A DNA stretch of 10,973 nt from G963674505 sp964575975 (GTDB taxonomy: Bacteria > Desulfobacterota > Desulfobacteria > Desulfobacterales > SKZT01). The position numbers and the translations under genes are program-made. A model generated the notes under the pieces. It was given only the letters and a program-made list of their open reading frames with translations. It made no database searches and was not told where the DNA came from. The stretch spans positions 1 to 10,973 of the forward strand of contig CAZNTU010000187.1 in the NCBI GenBank assembly GCA_964575975.1, given 5' to 3'. Position 1 is the stretch's first letter. Each line of letters starts with the position of its first letter. Below, piece after piece: positions 1 through 5,659 of this stretch.

Positions 1-244
1 CGAAATATTTCAATTGGTTGCGGCTTATGTTTACGATGTCAAGATAACCAATAACCAATAACAAATCCGCGAAAATCCATTTATGCAATTGTTGTACCTT
101 TATTAAATTATTTCGATTTTTTCTCTTGACTGAGCGTGCCCCGTGATTAGGTTTCTGTTTGAAAAAACGAGATAACATGTTGAAATAAAAGGATTTAACA
201 TTAAAGCAAGACGGATTGAATATTTTTTAAAAGGAGGAAGAAAG
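1..244. other. Non-coding region upstream of hsp20
   Basis: This AT-rich stretch has no convincing gene. It contains a short tandem repeat of the 7-mer AACCAAT (two and a half copies, about 46-62). TTGACT near 126 resembles a -35 box, but no good -10 lies at the right distance. A sigma-32-like reading (CTTGACT followed by CCCCGTGAT) has far too short a spacer. No CIRCE inverted repeat was seen. The segment ends in a strong ribosome binding site, AAGGAGG at 231-237, seven bases before the hsp20 ATG. Confidence 0.5.
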
Positions 245-688
245 ATGAGAAGCTTACTGCCGACTTTAAGGAGATCGAGCGACTGGGCGACCAGCCCGAG
301 CTGGAGAATGTTCGACAGGTTCTTTGAACAATTAGACATGCCGGAAATCTCGGGAGACAAACAGTGGATGCCCACTGTCGACGTCTCCGAGACCGACGGC
401 CATGTAATCGTAAGGGCCGAAGTACCCGGCATGGAGAAGGACGACATCAACGTCACCCTCTCCGACGGCCTGTTGACCATTCACGGCGAAAAGAAGCAGG
501 AGAAGGAAGAGGAAAAGGAAAACTACCGCTTCGTGGAAAGACGCTACGGCTCTTTCAGCAGAAGCGTCAGGGTTCCCGACGGAGTGGACGCCGAAAAAAT
601 CGAAGCCAGTTACAAGGACGGGGTTTTGAAGGTTAGCATCCCTAAGGGGGAATCCGAAATAACCCGTAAGATCGAAATCAAAGGATAA
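245..688 (+). CDS. Hsp20/alpha-crystallin family small heat shock protein
   Basis: An ATP-independent cytoplasmic holdase that binds unfolding proteins as a large oligomer. The 147-residue product has the three-part layout of the family: a short hydrophobic N-terminal arm (about 1-40, with WRMFDRFFEQL), an alpha-crystallin domain (about 41-135) with the conserved GVL signature at 126-128 in a DGVLKVSIPK context, and a C-terminal tail carrying the IxI assembly motif (I143-E-I145). A lysine/glutamate-rich patch at 83-92 sits in the usual dimerisation loop. Length and motifs are complete. The ATG start is fixed by AAGGAGG seven bases upstream. It is monocistronic, followed directly by a terminator. 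No other chaperone gene is nearby. Family assignment is firm; the specific subfamily (IbpA or Hsp16-like) was not resolved. Confidence 0.95.
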   Translation: MRSLLPTLRRSSDWATSPSWRMFDRFFEQLDMPEISGDKQWMPTVDVSETDGHVIVRAEVPGMEKDDINVTLSDGLLTIHGEKKQEKEEEKENYRFVERRYGSFSRSVRVPDGVDAEKIEASYKDGVLKVSIPKGESEITRKIEIKG

Positions 689-710
689 TTTCAAATCGAT
701 AAAAATCGGA

Positions 711-742
711 AAAAGCGCCGGAGAAATTCCGGCGCTTTTTTT
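711..742 (+). terminator. Intrinsic terminator of hsp20
   Basis: A 12-bp perfect stem (AAAAGCGCCGGA at 711-722 with TCCGGCGCTTTT at 728-739) encloses a 5-base loop and is followed by further T residues to 742. It begins 22 bases after the hsp20 stop. Its T-tract also supplies the TAA stop of the minus-strand PAS remnant, which shows how abruptly that gene is cut. Confidence 0.93.
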
Positions 743-1514
743 ATGGCTCGGTTTCGCCTACCCGGATCACCTCGTCGTAGCGGCTGCCTTCCCCGCCGGA
801 GCAACGTTCGATGGCGGATCTAAGGCGGTTTTGGACCTCGGTGGACCAAGCCCACCAATAGGTTTTTTCAAAAGGTTTGCCAAGCACGTCTTCCGGTATT
901 AGGTCCGCCGCCTCCAGGGCTGTGCGGTTGGCCCTGATCAAAGTGCCGTCCGGGGTCAAAAGGCCGATCATCGCGACCATGTTGTCCATGACGTCGCGCA
1001 GGAGACGCTCCTTTTCAGACAAGGCGCGCTCGGTTCGCTTGATTTCGCCGATGTCCCCGGCCGTCAGCAGGCCGTACAGGATCTCGCCGTTTTCATCGCA
1101 CAGGGGCGAGGCGTTCACGGAAAGATGCAGCCACTCCCCGCAAAAACATTGATTGCTCCGCATATTTGACCGGATACGTCGCGAAGGGGATCGACATTGA
1201 CCGAAATTCCACGCGCGCGAACCGTCAGGCCGCTCCATGACGATTTCCCGGCCGTGTACGCCGTTTCCGGTGCGCAAAGCTTGGGCCATGGGTGTTTGGC
1301 TGTGCGGCAGGGGCGATTCATCCGGCAGGTACAGGCGAAAAAAGCCGTAGAACAGTTCGTCGGTGTCTCCCGGTTCGGGCGCTCGTCCCCAAATCCTGAC
1401 GGCTTCTTCATTGTAGAAAGCGATCGCCCCGTCGGCGTCGCAGGTGTACATCGCCGAGGGCAATACCGAAAGTAGCCGCTGAAAAAGTTCATTTCGGATA
1501 TCAGCGACAATTTT
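741..1514 (-). pseudogene. Broken PAS-domain signalling gene (remnant)
   Basis: PAS domains are sensor modules, usually of histidine kinases or diguanylate cyclases. The open frame has a PAS core (CDADGAIAFYNEEAVRIWGR, then a PDGSRAW segment). The expected continuation (ISVNVDPLRDVSGQICGAIN) lies one frame away, consistent with one extra A in the TGGAATTTC stretch near 1205. Reading then rejoins the first frame at GEWLHLSVNASP, the end of a second PAS repeat. The linker and front of that second PAS are missing, which implies a deletion near 1140-1150. A third PAS begins (DNMVAMIGLLTPDGTLIRAN) but is cut off in the hsp20 terminator. No effector domain remains, no ribosome binding site precedes it, and the upstream frame closes at a TGA near 1515. 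PAS identity is strong; the parental protein cannot be named. Confidence 0.85.
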
Positions 1515-1571
1515 TCACACGGAGCCCAAGCCGCCGAAATATAAAGGAAAAAACATATAAACACAACTTCG

Positions 1572-1915
1572 CTACTCCACTTTCCACTCGGCGACGTTCC
1601 GTTTATTGGAATCGAAAACGATGCCCATTGGAACGATCATTTTCCGCTCGACTTGAACTTCGAATCGTAGCCTTTCTCCCTGATTTGCCGGATTGCCGCC
1701 TCGGCGCTCTGGTCGCACTTGAATTCGATGATGTGAATCTTGTCTTCGAATTCCATCAGGAGGTCGATGCGGCCGTCGCAGGCCAGCACTTCGCTGCGGG
1801 CGTCGATTCCCGACGCCCTCATCATCAGGAAAAACGCCGTGAGAAAATAGGCTTCGTCTCTTTTGATTTCCAGCGCGTAGGGGATGGACGCGAATATGGC
1901 GGACACGGTTTTGTT
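1572..1915 (-). pseudogene. 3' remnant of AAA-ATPase-like/PD-(D/E)XK nuclease (DUF1703-type)
   Basis: Proteins of this family (about 500-600 residues) carry an N-terminal AAA-like ATPase and a C-terminal PD-(D/E)XK nuclease-fold domain. Only the nuclease-like end is present: FASIPYALEIKRDEAYF, then GRIDLLMEF, then IHIIEFKCD, which gives the D and ExK residues of the fold. A frame break follows SSGK at about 1637, where GGAAAATG seems to have lost one A. The tail KMIVPMGIVFDSNKRNVAEW continues in the neighbouring frame to a TAG at 1572. About 400 N-terminal codons are missing. The fragment has no start codon or ribosome binding site of its own, and a TGA closes the frame just upstream (1916-1918). 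Family recognition is from remembered conserved sequence and is fairly secure. Confidence 0.82.
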
Positions 1916-2201
1916 TCAATCGATAGCATGCAAGACTTTCGCCGCCGGATAATGGATTGTCGTTACAGTTGTCGCGCATGTCAATCCCGCAATTCGGATT
2001 TTTCGGAACGTGGGGATAGAGCTTCGCGAGATTCACCAGCCGCCATTTGTCCAAGATGGAAAAGTCGGCCGGGGAAAGCCTGTCGATCAGGTCTCCGCAG
2101 GTCGTCCGGTCCGCGTCTATGGAATACAGGTTATGGAAGCCTTTTCCGAGTTCGTCGAAGAGCATGATGGAGCAGCCCTTCACGGAATCGGAACTCGTCA
2201 T
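1572..2201 (-). CDS. Hypothetical protein coupled to the nucleotidyltransferase, 3' end chimeric
   Basis: The ATG at 2199-2201 overlaps the nucleotidyltransferase TGA in a classic ATGA arrangement, which implies translational coupling. About the first 85-100 residues read as a normal polar, globular protein (FHNLYSIDADRTTCGDLI, then DFSILDKWRLVNLAKLYPHV). I do not recognise the family. Beyond about residue 100 the frame runs out of register through the PD-(D/E)XK remnant, giving an Arg/Gln/Gly-rich stretch, and rejoins the remnant's true frame only for the last 24 residues. The original 3' end of this gene was therefore probably lost when it was joined to the remnant. As written the frame is 209 residues. 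Whether the fusion is stable or functional is unknown. The first 100 codons are the part worth searching. Confidence 0.45.
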   Translation of the reverse strand: MTSSDSVKGCSIMLFDELGKGFHNLYSIDADRTTCGDLIDRLSPADFSILDKWRLVNLAKLYPHVPKNPNCGIDMRDNCNDNPLSGGESLACYRLKQNRVRHIRVHPLRAGNQKRRSLFSHGVFPDDEGVGNRRPQRSAGLRRPHRPPDGIRRQDSHHRIQVRPERRGGNPANQGERLRFEVQVERKMIVPMGIVFDSNKRNVAEWKVE

Positions 2202-3019
2202 TCCTGTCCGCCAATCCCCCGGTCTTTCGGTTTTTGCATATTCGCCAGATATCCGGGAAGCTTCTCCCGGCGCTTGTAGTCCTCGTAGTCTTTGCACGAA
2301 CAAATTGTGTCGTAGTCTTCCATGACCTTCTTCGCATACTCCTTTCCATGATTGGCTTCCAACGTGTCCTTTATCCAGGCGGACGCGTCCAGGCCGATCG
2401 CGTTTCGCAAAAACCCGAACGCCTGTCTGCTGGGATGGAAGCCGATCTTGTGCCGAATCAGAAGGAGGCGATAGGCCAGGAGCCGCATGTCGAAAATCTT
2501 GTCGGTGTTGAACCCTATTGTCCTTTCCCTGATCGCCTTCACCGCGTTCTGCTCGTAAAGAATCTCTTTTTTGAAATCGAATACCAGGGCGTTCACCGTG
2601 AAGTCGATGGTGCGCAGCAGGTTCTCCGGATCGGGGTTCAAGCGGAATTTTTTGACGGGAAGGAAATTTTCCAATAGACACATGTCGAACGAAAAGGAGG
2701 AGTTTTTCGGACGCCACTTCACGCCCTCGAAATCGCCCGTTTTGAATCGTTCGTTCTTCAGTGCGCGTTCGAGCGAGAACGCGCCTCCCAGACCGCCGAC
2801 CACTAAGTCGATATCGGCGGTCGGGGGCGAATGTCCGTAAATCAGGCCTATGACGAAATTTCGAAGACATCCTCCGACGATATACAGGTCGGCTTCCGCC
2901 GGAAGCTTGGACGCAAAATACTCCATCGGGCCGGAGATTTCGTCCCGGGAGACGTAGCCTCCGATCAATTGGGGCAGATTTTCAATCCGATCCGCTTTCT
3001 TCTCGTCCGGGTGGTCCAT
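2198..3019 (-). CDS. CCA-adding-enzyme-like nucleotidyltransferase, head domain only
   Basis: The protein belongs to the DNA polymerase beta nucleotidyltransferase superfamily, class II CCA/poly(A) polymerase type. Visible motifs are GG at 49-50 followed by LRN, the metal-binding pair D69-x-D71 in ADIDLVVGG, a likely third carboxylate D112 in FSFDMC, and RTIDFTVNAL at 136-145, which matches the canonical RRDFTINAL. Residues 155-210 resemble the neck region. The 273-residue protein is much shorter than a tRNA CCA enzyme (about 400 or more) and lacks the body and tail that grip tRNA, so its substrate is unlikely to be established from homology. The start is chosen at the ATG with GAGG six bases upstream. 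It lies 58 bases after the membrane protein gene and overlaps the next gene by ATGA, so the three are probably one transcript. A housekeeping CCA role is possible but I consider it unlikely. Confidence 0.85.
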   Translation of the reverse strand: MDHPDEKKADRIENLPQLIGGYVSRDEISGPMEYFASKLPAEADLYIVGGCLRNFVIGLIYGHSPPTADIDLVVGGLGGAFSLERALKNERFKTGDFEGVKWRPKNSSFSFDMCLLENFLPVKKFRLNPDPENLLRTIDFTVNALVFDFKKEILYEQNAVKAIRERTIGFNTDKIFDMRLLAYRLLLIRHKIGFHPSRQAFGFLRNAIGLDASAWIKDTLEANHGKEYAKKVMEDYDTICSCKDYEDYKRREKLPGYLANMQKPKDRGIGGQE

Positions 3020-3077
3020 CGAAACCTCGACACATTCGACCGAATCGTTGTTCTTTCCGGAGCCGGTATTCTTTTTA

Positions 3078-3644
3078 TTACGGGTTCGCGGGAACCCTGG
3101 TTCTTTCCTCGTAAACGGACATCAAAAAAGCCGTGGCCAAGGGTTGCGTGAAAAGGCTCCCGATAAAGAAGGAGCCCCCGATCACGGAGACGACCAGGAA
3201 GACGATCGCCGCTATCGCGTGCTCCACGATGTTTCCCGTCGTCGCCATCCGATAGCTTTCCTTGACCGCGTCCACGAGCCCGAAGCCTCGGTCCGTCATC
3301 AGCGGAATCATGTAGAGACAACAAAAGGTTATCCCCAACGAAACGATCACGCCCGGAAGGAGCAACAGCATGAAACCGATCCACGCCGCCACGACGCAGG
3401 CCAATCCGAACCCCAAAAGAGGCAGGAAAAGCCTCATTTGGGAAAACAAATCCTGCATCTTAGGCTCCCTGCCGTTTCGAACCAGCATCAGGATCGACTG
3501 TGTGTATCCGGCCGCGAGAACCGGCGCCAGAATTCCCAGCGAGATTGCGCTTGCACCGAGCATCACCAACGTGAGCAGGAGCAACGAAACGATATTCTTA
3601 AGGGTCAGATCCCATGCCGTCATGATGTGGTATTTAAAATCCAT
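3078..3644 (-). CDS. Multi-pass integral membrane protein, DUF975-like
   Basis: The 188-residue protein has strongly hydrophobic segments at about 17-45, 73-95, 97-115 and 140-176, so four or more helices. A charged loop at 56-72 (NGREPKMQDLFSQM) and the tail QPLATAFLMSVYEE recall small DUF975-like or glycerophosphodiester phosphodiesterase membrane-domain proteins, but I cannot assign a function. No signal peptide cleavage site or catalytic motif is obvious. The ATG is supported by AAAGGAG eleven to twelve bases upstream. It is the first gene of the minus-strand group that continues with the nucleotidyltransferase 58 bases later. Whether it works with that enzyme or is only co-located is not known. 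Confidence 0.8.
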   Translation of the reverse strand: MDFKYHIMTAWDLTLKNIVSLLLLTLVMLGASAISLGILAPVLAAGYTQSILMLVRNGREPKMQDLFSQMRLFLPLLGFGLACVVAAWIGFMLLLLPGVIVSLGITFCCLYMIPLMTDRGFGLVDAVKESYRMATTGNIVEHAIAAIVFLVVSVIGGSFFIGSLFTQPLATAFLMSVYEERTRVPANP

Positions 3645-3960
3645 TTCCTATTCTCCTTTCTTGTTTCCCTGTTCGAGATTCCCTGCTTCCCTCGATTTCC
3701 GTATTTTGCGATGGCCGAAGTCGAGCCGGATTGTTCGGTTCAGTTTAATACGCATTGACCCGAATTGAAAATAAAATAATCGAAATTGCCCCCTTCCGCG
3801 ATGACCGTTTTTTTTGTTACAATACAAACGTTAATGGTTGAAAATTCGGACGAAGCATCGTAAGGATGCGTTTCTAAAGGTTGAACCGACATTGAAAAAC
3901 CGTTCGCGACGGACGAGGTCTTCTCATGGATTCGCGAAAACGATTTGGAGGATGCAACTA
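3645..3960. other. Divergent intergenic region between the two gene groups
   Basis: This 316-base AT-rich region separates the minus-strand membrane protein/nucleotidyltransferase genes from the plus-strand FRG group, so it should carry promoters for both. A plus-strand extended -10 element is listed separately. For the minus strand only a weak TATTAA candidate around 3750 was found, with no matching -35. No persuasive protein is encoded here. The open frame that runs in from 3838 lacks a ribosome binding site and protein-like composition before 3961. Confidence 0.5.
3794..3823 (+). promoter_or_regulatory. Candidate extended -10 promoter for the FRG gene group
   Basis: TGTTACAAT at 3815-3823 has the TGn extension and a TACAAT hexamer that matches five of six bases of the sigma-70 -10 box. 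The -35 region (TTCCGC, 18-base spacer) is poor, as is common with extended -10 promoters. A start near 3830 would give a leader of about 130 bases before the first gene at 3961. Confidence 0.4.
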
Positions 3961-4218
3961 TTGGGTAAACGTAAAATTTCACCGGCCTATGTCATTTTTT
4001 ACATCATTTTTCTGCCCGACACCTATCGCGTGCTTTTCGGGCTTGCCGCCGCATGGCTGCTGGCCCCGTCCGTCATAGCCTCCCAGCCGATGACCTTGCC
4101 CGGACAGGCGATGATCTGGATCATGCTTGTAACGATCATTTACGCGGTCACAGGGAGAATCGGAAACAAAATAGCCGGCTGGGCGAAAAATTTTTTTTTG
4201 AAAGACCGAGCGAATTAG
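3961..4218 (+). CDS. Small two-helix membrane protein, unknown function
   Basis: I choose the TTG start at 3961 because GGAGG at 3947-3951 lies nine bases upstream; the in-frame ATG at 3952 directly abuts that sequence and would be too close. The 85-residue product has hydrophobic segments at about 10-36 (AYVIFYIIF ... VLFGLAAAWLLA) and 50-63 (AMIWIMLVTIIYAV), with a basic N-terminus and a basic C-terminal tail (GWAKNFFLKDRAN). This suggests an inner-membrane hairpin with both ends in the cytoplasm. I do not recognise the family. It leads the plus-strand group that continues with the cysteine-rich protein and the FRG-domain protein, about 100 bases downstream, with no terminator between. The longer reading from 3838 is rejected for lack of a ribosome binding site. 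Confidence 0.65.
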   Translation: MGKRKISPAYVIFYIIFLPDTYRVLFGLAAAWLLAPSVIASQPMTLPGQAMIWIMLVTIIYAVTGRIGNKIAGWAKNFFLKDRAN

Positions 4219-4318
4219 CCATGGCGAACGCCTTGGGGGTCGGATGTTCGCCCCGCGCGAAGGGCCGGCACTCCTTGTACGAATCTTTGTCCAGCGTATG
4301 CTGCAAGGAGCGTTGGAG

Positions 4319-4474
4319 ATGATAGAGGAAATCTCGGATTTGTCAACCGAAATCGTCCAGCCGGCAAACCACGCGATCCATCCTTGCCGGGGATGCTTTT
4401 CGGACATCGAGACGCGCCGCCGATACCTTTGCGACTGCTACGACGACTTTAAAAGGAAAAAAGCCGGGACATGA
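4319..4474 (+). CDS. Small cysteine-rich protein overlapping the FRG gene
   Basis: AAGGAG at 4305-4310 lies eight bases before the ATG at 4319, which favours this start over the upstream ATG codons in the same frame. The 51-residue product has a polar N-terminal half (MIEEISDLSTEIVQPANHAI) and a CxxC (PCRGCFSD) followed by CDC near the C-terminus, a spacing that could bind one zinc ion or a disulfide. Its TGA overlaps the ATG of the FRG gene (ATGA at 4471-4474), so the two are probably translationally coupled and made in a fixed ratio. I do not recognise a family. The combination of a tiny upstream partner coupled to a larger protein is typical of antitoxin-toxin or regulator-effector pairs, but that is inference. 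Confidence 0.55.
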   Translation: MIEEISDLSTEIVQPANHAIHPCRGCFSDIETRRRYLCDCYDDFKRKKAGT

Positions 4475-5286
4475 AACGGGAAGACTGCTCGGAGAGGAAT
4501 TCGAGGGATATAATCGTCGAGAGTTGGAGCGACCTTTGCGACAAGCTGTTCATCGATTCATGGCAGCCCGATATCAACAGGTTCAGGTCGAACTACGCCT
4601 TTCGCGGCGTCTCGGACACGACCTACGAGTTGAAGACCAGCCTGATGAGACTGTGCCCCAATCACCCGCATTTGGAATACCATCTTTTAAGGAATTTCCG
4701 AAAATACGCCGAAGTACCCCAGGCCGATTCTTCCAGCTCGGACTGGTGGTGGATGACGATCGCGCAACACCACGGCCTTCCCACGCGTCTCCTCGACTGG
4801 ACCTACTCGCCTTTCGTGGCCACCCACTTCGCCACGGCCGACACCTCCAAGCTGCATTGCGACGGCGCCATCTGGTTCGTCGATTTCGTGAAGGTCAACC
4901 ACATGCTCCCCGAACCGCTTTCGGGCTTGTTGACCAAGGCCGGAGCCAACGCCTTCACTCTCGACATGATCCAAAAGGTTCATTTCGAGATCGCCGATTT
5001 CGACGCCTTGGGACCGGATTTGGCGATGTTCTTCGAACCACCGTCCGTGGACGCCCGCATAGTCAACCAGTTCGCCCTCTTCTCCGCCATGTCCGGCCCG
5101 ACGTCCCGGCTCGACTCGTGGCTTATAGCACATCCTGAAATATACGGGCGCATTATCATCCCGAAAAAACTGAAATGGGAAGTCCGGGACAAGCTGGACC
5201 AGTCGAACATAACGGAACGAACGCTGTTCCCCGGCTTGGACGGACTGGCGGCGTGGCTGAAACGGCACTATACCCCTAGATGCTGA
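4471..5286 (+). CDS. FRG-domain protein
   Basis: The 271-residue protein is a full-length FRG-domain protein (PF08867), named for the Phe-Arg-Gly motif seen here at 44-46 in NYAFRGVSDTTYELKTSL. The second hallmark, AQHHGLPTRLLDWTYSP, lies at 98-114 and is followed by the typical ATHFATAD. The C-terminal block with EPPSVDARIVNQFALFS at 189-205 also fits the family. The biochemical activity of FRG domains is not established as far as I know. They recur in accessory and defence-type gene neighbourhoods. No membrane segment or signal peptide is seen, so it should be cytoplasmic. The ATG overlaps the stop of the cysteine-rich gene. Two GC-rich hairpins follow the stop within 40 bases. Family call is strong; function is open. 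Confidence 0.9.
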   Translation: MKREDCSERNSRDIIVESWSDLCDKLFIDSWQPDINRFRSNYAFRGVSDTTYELKTSLMRLCPNHPHLEYHLLRNFRKYAEVPQADSSSSDWWWMTIAQHHGLPTRLLDWTYSPFVATHFATADTSKLHCDGAIWFVDFVKVNHMLPEPLSGLLTKAGANAFTLDMIQKVHFEIADFDALGPDLAMFFEPPSVDARIVNQFALFSAMSGPTSRLDSWLIAHPEIYGRIIIPKKLKWEVRDKLDQSNITERTLFPGLDGLAAWLKRHYTPRC

Positions 5287-5289
5287 ACC

Positions 5290-5323
5290 GGCGCGGAAGC
5301 CGCGCCGCCGTGGAAGGCGGCGC
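5290..5323 (+). repeat. Two overlapping GC-rich hairpins after the FRG gene
   Basis: GGCGCGG (5290-5296) pairs perfectly with CCGCGCC (5300-5306) around a 3-base loop. GCGCCGCC (5302-5309) pairs perfectly with GGCGGCGC (5316-5323) around a 6-base loop. The two stems share 5302-5306, so they are mutually exclusive. No T-tract follows, so this is not a standard intrinsic terminator. It could be a REP-like palindromic element or a 3'-end stabiliser of the FRG transcript. Confidence 0.6.
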
Positions 5324-5343
5324 TATCAAAGCAATACGCCGTT

Positions 5344-5573
5344 TTGGACCGCCTCTGGCGTTTATGTCCATCCGATCGTCTTTTAAACGAATCCGAAGGC
5401 CTGTCCGTAAATAAAACCGTCAAGAAGCTGCTGGAAGAGGCTCTGTGTATTAAACCGCAATCCGAACGCAAGTACATCGACGACTTCAAAGAATTGAAAC
5501 AGGTTCGGTAGTTGTGACATACGACCAGCACTTTGGCAATATACCCGGCATACGTCTATGGGATCGAGTTTAG
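5344..5573 (+). pseudogene. Fused remnant of a VapBC-like toxin-antitoxin pair
   Basis: From about 5377 to 5508 one frame reads DRLLNESEGLSVNKTVKKLL, then EEALCIKPQSERKYIDDFKE, which matches the middle of ribbon-helix-helix-type antitoxins (GLSVN-T-KLLEEAL pattern). It has no start codon with a ribosome binding site, and the in-frame region upstream is continuous with the readthrough frame after the FRG stop. A TAG closes it at 5509-5511. Immediately, from 5511 in the next frame, VVTYDQHFGNIPGIRLWDRV resembles the C-terminal strand and tail of a PIN-domain (VapC) toxin. About 110 toxin codons and the C-terminus of the antitoxin are absent, so a deletion appears to have joined the two. The PIN assignment rests on a short segment. 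Confidence 0.6.
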
Positions 5574-5589
5574 AGCCGTATTCGACAAC

Positions 5590-5633
5590 GGACAAATAAA
5601 GAGGCGGCTTCACGCCGCCTCTTTATTTTGTCC
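5590..5633. terminator. Bidirectional terminator at the end of the cooS operon
   Basis: GGACAAATAAAGAGGCGGC (5590-5608) pairs with 5614-5633 over 19 bp, with one bulged T and a 5-base loop (TTCAC). A-rich and T-rich flanks on the two arms let it act in both directions. On the minus strand it lies 26 bases after the cooS stop at 5660; on the plus strand it would stop transcripts from the FRG/toxin-antitoxin side. Confidence 0.9.
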
Positions 5634-5659
5634 GGTTTGGGTCGCTTAAAGCGAGTTTT

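Noticed and set aside
126..150. Sigma-32-like heat shock promoter upstream of hsp20
   Set aside because: CTTGACT and CCCCGTGAT are present but separated by only about 7 bases, far less than the 13-17 expected.
2201..2870. Front part of a long minus-strand frame running from 2870 to 1572 (432 codons)
   Set aside because: From 2870 to about 2202 it is an out-of-frame shadow of the nucleotidyltransferase, which has the recognised motifs. Only the part from the ATG at 2201 onward is considered.
4221..4322. A 33-codon frame from the ATG at 4221, whose stop overlaps the ATG at 4319
   Set aside because: It has no good ribosome binding site and no recognisable content. The overlap with the next start is neat, but that start has its own AAGGAG, so chance is adequate.
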